Shown: one piece after another, positions 60,121 through 64,000 of the stretch
Position numbering within the stretch: the stretch's first letter is position 1
How the letters are laid out: the number at the start of each line of letters is the position of its first letter
Source: Albitalea sp966211955
GTDB taxonomy: Bacteria > Pseudomonadota > Gammaproteobacteria > Burkholderiales > Burkholderiaceae_C
NCBI GenBank assembly: GCA_966211955.1
Contig: CBIHOF010000007.1
Location: forward strand, 62,001 to 126,000
Direction of reading: 5' to 3'
DNA: 64,000 nucleotides
Notes under the pieces: generated by a model
The model's input: only the letters and a program-made list of their open reading frames with translations
Told to the model about the DNA's origin: nothing
The model's database searches: none
Program-made: the position numbers and the translations under genes

Positions 60121-61125
60121 ATGCGACACGTGATGAGATACCTGCTGGCCCCGGCGTTCGCGGCGCTGCTGGCCTGCACCGGCGCCTGGGCGCAAGTGCG
60201 GGAGCACAGCTTCAAGCTCGCCTTCGCGGTGAGCGGAGACAACGCGATGAGCCGAGGCGCGGCGGCCTTCAAGAACGAGGTCGAGCGTCTCTCCGATGGC
60301 CGCATGAAGGTGGTTCTGTTCCCCGGCTCGCAACTCGGCCCCGACTTGCAGGTGCTCTCTGCGCTGCGCGCCGGCGCCGTCGAGGCGCAGATCAGCACCA
60401 CCAGCCTGCTCGGCGGCATCGACAACGGCTTCAACCTCTACGACATCCCCTTCTTGTTCCGCGATTTCCGCGAGGTGTATGCCGTTGCCGACGGTGAACC
60501 GGGCCGTCGGCTGCAGGCGATCGCGGAGAAGAACGGTTTCGTGATCCTTAGCACCCATTCGGGCGGCTGGCGCAATCTCACCAACCGCGTTCGCGCGGTG
60601 GCATCGGTGGCCGACATGCGGGGCATGAAGCTGCGCACGCTGCAGAACTCGGTGTTCATCGACTTCTGGAAGGCGCTCGGCGCACAACCGGTGGCCATCC
60701 CATTCCCCGAGCTGTTCAGCGCACTCGACCAAGGCACCGTCGACGGGCAGGAAAACGTCAACGGCGTGACGGTGCACGTGCGGCTGGTGGAGGTGCAGAA
60801 ATACTTCACCGAAACGCGCCACGCGGCCTACGTGGGCGCGCTCTTGTTCAGCGGGCCGGTGTGGCAGCGCCTGAACGAAGACGAGCGCCGCGTGCTGCGC
60901 ACCGCCAGCGAGAACGTCACGCCGCAGTGGCGCAAGGGGCTGATCGACGAGGACGAGCGGCTGCTCCAGATCATTCGGCAAAAGCTTCGAGAGAGCACCT
61001 TGTCGCCGGCAGCGCGGGCCGAGATGGAGAAGCTGGCGCAGCCGGTGATCGAGCAGCACCTGCGAAGCTTCGACCCTGCACTCGTCGAGCAGGCCCGCGC
61101 GGCCATCGCATCGGTGCGCAAGTAG
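60121..61125 (+). CDS. dctP: TRAP transporter solute-binding protein (DctP)
   Basis: A 334-residue periplasmic receptor with signal peptide (RYLLAPAFAALLACTGAWA). Pocket and hinge blocks are GGWRNLTNRVRAVASVADMR, MKLRTLQNSVFIDFWKALGA and PFPELFSALDQGTVDGQENV, closely like the truncated receptor at the window start. It belongs to the DctQ/DctM operon just upstream. The bound solute cannot be named from sequence. Confidence 0.94.
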   Translation: MRHVMRYLLAPAFAALLACTGAWAQVREHSFKLAFAVSGDNAMSRGAAAFKNEVERLSDGRMKVVLFPGSQLGPDLQVLSALRAGAVEAQISTTSLLGGIDNGFNLYDIPFLFRDFREVYAVADGEPGRRLQAIAEKNGFVILSTHSGGWRNLTNRVRAVASVADMRGMKLRTLQNSVFIDFWKALGAQPVAIPFPELFSALDQGTVDGQENVNGVTVHVRLVEVQKYFTETRHAAYVGALLFSGPVWQRLNEDERRVLRTASENVTPQWRKGLIDEDERLLQIIRQKLRESTLSPAARAEMEKLAQPVIEQHLRSFDPALVEQARAAIASVRK

Positions 61126-61149
61126 CGCTCAGGCTGATCGCAGGCCCGT

Positions 61150-64000
61150 ATGTCGACGCACTCACTGCCAGCCTTCCGGTTGGGCGCGCTGCGGGCCCAC
61201 ACCACCGGCTCCGAGATCCACGAGGCCTTTGACCAGGAGACGCAGCGCCCCGTGCTGCTGAAGTTCGCAGCCGGCGCCGGCAACGCGCACGCGCTGCGCC
61301 GCGAGCACGAGCTGATGCGATCGCTGGCGCTGCCCGGCGTGGCGAGGCCGCAGGCACTGCTCGACGCGCCCGATGGCCTGCCGCTGATGCTGCTCGACCC
61401 GTTCGAGGGGATCTCATTGGAGGCTGCGCTCAGCGCCGCACCGGTGCCCTGGCGCGCTGCGCTGGCGCTCATGCGCGCGGTGGCGCAGCTGCTGGCGCAG
61501 TTGCATGCGGCGCGCATCGTCCACGGCGATCTGCGCCCAGCTAACCTGCTCGCGGACACGGCCGGCCGGGAAGTGCTGCTGGTCGATCTGCACACCCCGG
61601 CCACCGGCGCGGCTCCTGACTGGAGCGACCCTGGCTCGGCCGCCTACCTCGCGCCCGAGCAGACCGGCCGCCTGCAGCTCGCGGTCGATCGGCGTGCCGA
61701 CCTGTATGCGCTGGGCGTGATGCTGTACCGACTGCTGGCCGGGCGGCTGCCTTTCGAGGCGGCAGATGCGCTGGAGTGGATTCACTGCCACCTCGCGCTC
61801 GTGCCTCGGCCGCCCGCCGAACTCGCGCCCGTCCCGCGCGGGGTGAGCAACATCGCGATCAAGCTGCTGGCCAAGAGCCCTGACGACCGCTACCAGACGG
61901 CGGCCGGTTTGCTGTTCGACATCGATGGCTGCCTCGATGGTCGCGATGAAGACGCCGACCGCTTCACGGTGGGAACGCGCGACGTGTACGACCAGCTCCG
62001 AATTCCGCGCACGCTGTTCGGCCGCAGCGCCGAACGCGCCGCCCTGCGCGACGCGTTCGCCCGGGCGCGCGGCGGTGGCGGCCCGGGGTTCGTGCTGATC
62101 AGCGGCGAGGCAGGCAGCGGCAAGTCCTCGCTGGTTCAGGATCTGCGCCCCGCGGTCGCGGCCGAGGGCGGACTCTTCGCCGCCGGCAAGTTCGACCGCT
62201 ATCGCCGCGACGTGCCCTACGAGGCCTTTGCGCAGGCCTTCACGGAGGCGGTGCGCCAGATGCTGAGCGAGACCGCGACCGGCGTGGCTGCATGGCGTGC
62301 ACGGCTGATGCATCGCCTGGGTGCCAATGCGCAGCTGATGGTCCAGCTGGTGCCATCGCTGACATGGTTGCTGGGCGAGCAGCCGCAAGTGCCGCCGCTT
62401 GCGCCGCGCGAGCATGAGGCGCGCTTTCGACTGGTCTTCGCGCAGTTCGTCAGCGCTTGCGCCAGCGCCGACCGCCCGCTGGTGCTGTTCTTCGACGACC
62501 TGCAGTGGGCCGACGCCGCCAGCCTGGACCTTCTGCGCGGACTGATCCAGCTCGGCGGCGCGCGCGATCTGCTCATCGTGGGCGCCTGCCGCGAGGAAGC
62601 GCTCTTCGAGGCGCACCCGCTGCAAGCGGTCGTGAAGGCAGCGCGGCAAGCGCAGCGGCTGACCGAGATCGCGCTTGGCCCCCTGCCGGATGCCGAACTC
62701 AGCGCCTGGCTTGCCGAGGCGATGGGGGCGGGGGCAGACGAAGCCGCGCCGCTCGCAACGGCGATCGGCGAGCGCACGGGAGGCAATCCGTTCTTCTGCG
62801 CGCAGTTCCTGCTGGAACTGGCCGACGAAGGTGCGCTCGCCTTCGATGCGTCCTCCGGCCGGTGGCTGTGGGACCAGGCCGCCACCGCGGCCAAGGGCTA
62901 CACCCGCAACGTGGCGGAGCTGCTGATCGGCAAGCTCGAGAGGCTTCCTCCGGTCACGCGTGAGGCGCTGCAGCAGGCGGCGTGTTTCGGCGCGATCGTG
63001 GAGGAACGGCTGCTCGACGCTGCGCTCGGCCGCACCGCACGCGAGACCACGCTCGCGCTGGCGCCGGCTTGCGAAGCCGGTCTGCTCCTGCGCGCCGACG
63101 GCTACTACCGCTGGGTGCACGACCGCGTGCAGGAAGCGGCGTACACGATGATCCCCGACGAGCAGCGGGCGCAGCTGCGCTTGCGAACCGGGCGGCTGCT
63201 TGTGCGCGGCCTGGACGAGACGGCTCGCGAGGAACGCATCTTCGACGTCGTGAGCGCCCTCAACGAAGGGGCCGCGCTCATCACGGACCCGGTCGAGCGC
63301 GACCAGTTGCGTCGCCTGAACGTTCGAGCCGGCGCCAAGGCCAAGGCCGCCGTGGATGCCGCAGCCGCCCACCGCTATTTTTCGCGGGCTTTTTCGCTGC
63401 TGCCGCCCGACGCCTGGCAGGTTTCGCAAGGCGAGTGCTTCGCGCTGCACGCGGAGCTGGCCGAGTGCGCCTATCTCATCGGCGCATTACCCGAGGTGCA
63501 GCCCTTGCTGGATGCCATGCTCGCCCACGCTGCGTCGGACGCGGACCGCGTGCGGGCGCACGGCATCCACCTGGCGCTGCTGATCGGCACCGGGCGCGCC
63601 GGCGAAGCCGCCGCCGCGGCGCTGGACGCGCTGCGCGGGCTCGGCCTGGCGTTTCCCGAGGACCCTTCCGCCATCGAGCGCGAGGTGCGCGATCTCGTCG
63701 AGCAGCTCGACGCCGTGCTGGCTGGCCGTCCGCCGGCAGTGCTGCTCGACGCACCGGCCTGCGACAACCCTGGGGTGCAGGCCCTGATGTCGTTGCTGAT
63801 CGACTCGCTGTCGGCGTTGTTCGTGGCCCGGCCGACCCTCTGGCCCGTGGTGTGCGTGCACTTGGTGCGGCTGTCGCTGCAGCATGGCCACACCTCGGCG
63901 TCAGGTTTCGGCTACCAGCTGTTGGCGCACCTGCTGCTCATCCCTCGGGGCCACACCGAGCGTGTCGGCCAGCTGACCGATCTCGCCGCCGCGATGGACG
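61150..64000 (+). CDS. Multidomain signalling protein: pseudokinase plus AAA ATPase, 3' end outside the window
   Basis: The first 950 codons of a large cytoplasmic protein; the frame stays open to the window end. Residues about 1-275 are a protein-kinase fold like that of trifunctional kinase/ATPase/histidine-kinase sensors (AAYLAPEQTGR, DRRADLYALGVMLYRLLAGR), but the Gly loop is lost, HRD is HGD (HGDLRPANLL, about 123) and DFG is replaced by VDLH. From about 290 an AAA ATPase domain follows with LFGRSAERAALRDAF, Walker A SGEAGSGKSS (about 317-326) and Walker B LVLFFDDLQWAD (about 441-452). After about 700 come TPR-like helices. Full-length relatives end in GAF and histidine-kinase domains. 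It starts 24 bases after dctP, so it may be cotranscribed with the TRAP genes. Confidence 0.88.
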   Translation, partial: MSTHSLPAFRLGALRAHTTGSEIHEAFDQETQRPVLLKFAAGAGNAHALRREHELMRSLALPGVARPQALLDAPDGLPLMLLDPFEGISLEAALSAAPVPWRAALALMRAVAQLLAQLHAARIVHGDLRPANLLADTAGREVLLVDLHTPATGAAPDWSDPGSAAYLAPEQTGRLQLAVDRRADLYALGVMLYRLLAGRLPFEAADALEWIHCHLALVPRPPAELAPVPRGVSNIAIKLLAKSPDDRYQTAAGLLFDIDGCLDGRDEDADRFTVGTRDVYDQLRIPRTLFGRSAERAALRDAFARARGGGGPGFVLISGEAGSGKSSLVQDLRPAVAAEGGLFAAGKFDRYRRDVPYEAFAQAFTEAVRQMLSETATGVAAWRARLMHRLGANAQLMVQLVPSLTWLLGEQPQVPPLAPREHEARFRLVFAQFVSACASADRPLVLFFDDLQWADAASLDLLRGLIQLGGARDLLIVGACREEALFEAHPLQAVVKAARQAQRLTEIALGPLPDAELSAWLAEAMGAGADEAAPLATAIGERTGGNPFFCAQFLLELADEGALAFDASSGRWLWDQAATAAKGYTRNVAELLIGKLERLPPVTREALQQAACFGAIVEERLLDAALGRTARETTLALAPACEAGLLLRADGYYRWVHDRVQEAAYTMIPDEQRAQLRLRTGRLLVRGLDETAREERIFDVVSALNEGAALITDPVERDQLRRLNVRAGAKAKAAVDAAAAHRYFSRAFSLLPPDAWQVSQGECFALHAELAECAYLIGALPEVQPLLDAMLAHAASDADRVRAHGIHLALLIGTGRAGEAAAAALDALRGLGLAFPEDPSAIEREVRDLVEQLDAVLAGRPPAVLLDAPACDNPGVQALMSLLIDSLSALFVARPTLWPVVCVHLVRLSLQHGHTSASGFGYQLLAHLLLIPRGHTERVGQLTDLAAAMD

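Noticed and set aside
61414..63450. Long minus-strand open frame (678 codons) opposite the pseudokinase/ATPase gene
   Set aside because: Its translation is low-complexity, Arg/Gly/His/Gln-rich with no domain, while the plus strand encodes clear kinase-fold and AAA motifs. It is a GC-driven shadow.

Overview
The window is chromosomal DNA of high G+C content with tightly packed genes, many joined by ATGA, GTGA or TGATG stop/start overlaps. The gene set points to a betaproteobacterium of the order Burkholderiales: glyA-nrdR followed by a FimT/PilE/PilW/PilX/PilV minor-pilin operon and ribD, ribBX-ribH-nusB, ybgC-tolQRA, a PEP-CTERM protein, several TRAP and Liv-type uptake systems, and PqiABC. 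This is inferred from family content and synteny; no rRNA or other phylogenetic marker is present to fix the genus.

Layout. 1-2540: end of a TRAP solute receptor, a zinc alcohol/formaldehyde-type dehydrogenase and a small membrane-associated protein. 2588-5188 (minus): a PEP-CTERM protein and ubiD. 5453-8674: a membrane-anchored lytic transglycosylase, a ZTP riboswitch ahead of glyA, a 268-bp palindromic MITE-like element, and nrdR. 8826-12759: five minor type IV pilins. 12759-19576: riboflavin synthesis (ribD, ribE, ribBX, ribH) with nusB and an aminotransferase, interrupted by a minus-strand phosphatase/nnrD pair. 19705-21764: a PEGA-domain Ser/Thr kinase and a TssQ-like lipoprotein. 21854-24242: ybgC-tolQ-tolR-tolA, without tolB-pal behind it. 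24382-27620: a fatty-acid hydroxylase, a DHFR-like reductase and a large secreted protein of unknown role. 27861-36093 (minus): a SelD-type FAD oxidoreductase, a DUF3047 protein, a VTT/disulfide-oxidoreductase fusion, a CDP-alcohol phosphatidyltransferase and an ABC importer resembling E. coli YnjBCD. 36120-39591: a bufferin-type RiPP copper-defence cluster (bufA-bufB-bufC-doxX) divergent from an ECF sigma factor and a small zinc-finger anti-sigma factor. 39686-41787: a SnoaL-like protein, an XRE regulator and a membrane protein. 41787-53277 (minus): a catabolic island with 5-oxoprolinase, an orphan TRAP receptor, livFGMH and its receptor, a DUF1445 D-glutamate-cyclase-like protein and a LysR regulator. 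53405-54373: a second orphan TRAP receptor. 54507-58141: pqiA-pqiA-pqiB-pqiC lipid transport. 58318-64000: a complete TRAP transporter (Q, M, P) followed by the N-terminal 950 codons of a pseudokinase/AAA-ATPase signalling protein cut by the window end.

How the parts fit. The riboflavin genes make lumazine and riboflavin, but the GTP cyclohydrolase II half of RibBX has lost its zinc cysteines, so a separate RibA is expected elsewhere. The oxoprolinase, DUF1445 and Liv genes together suggest uptake and use of 5-oxoproline, D-glutamate or a related cyclic amide. The bufferin operon and its sigma/anti-sigma pair form a self-contained metal-stress module. No tRNA, rRNA, CRISPR array, prophage or transposase gene was seen. 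Three families of short dispersed repeats and one MITE-like element are the only repetitive DNA recognised.
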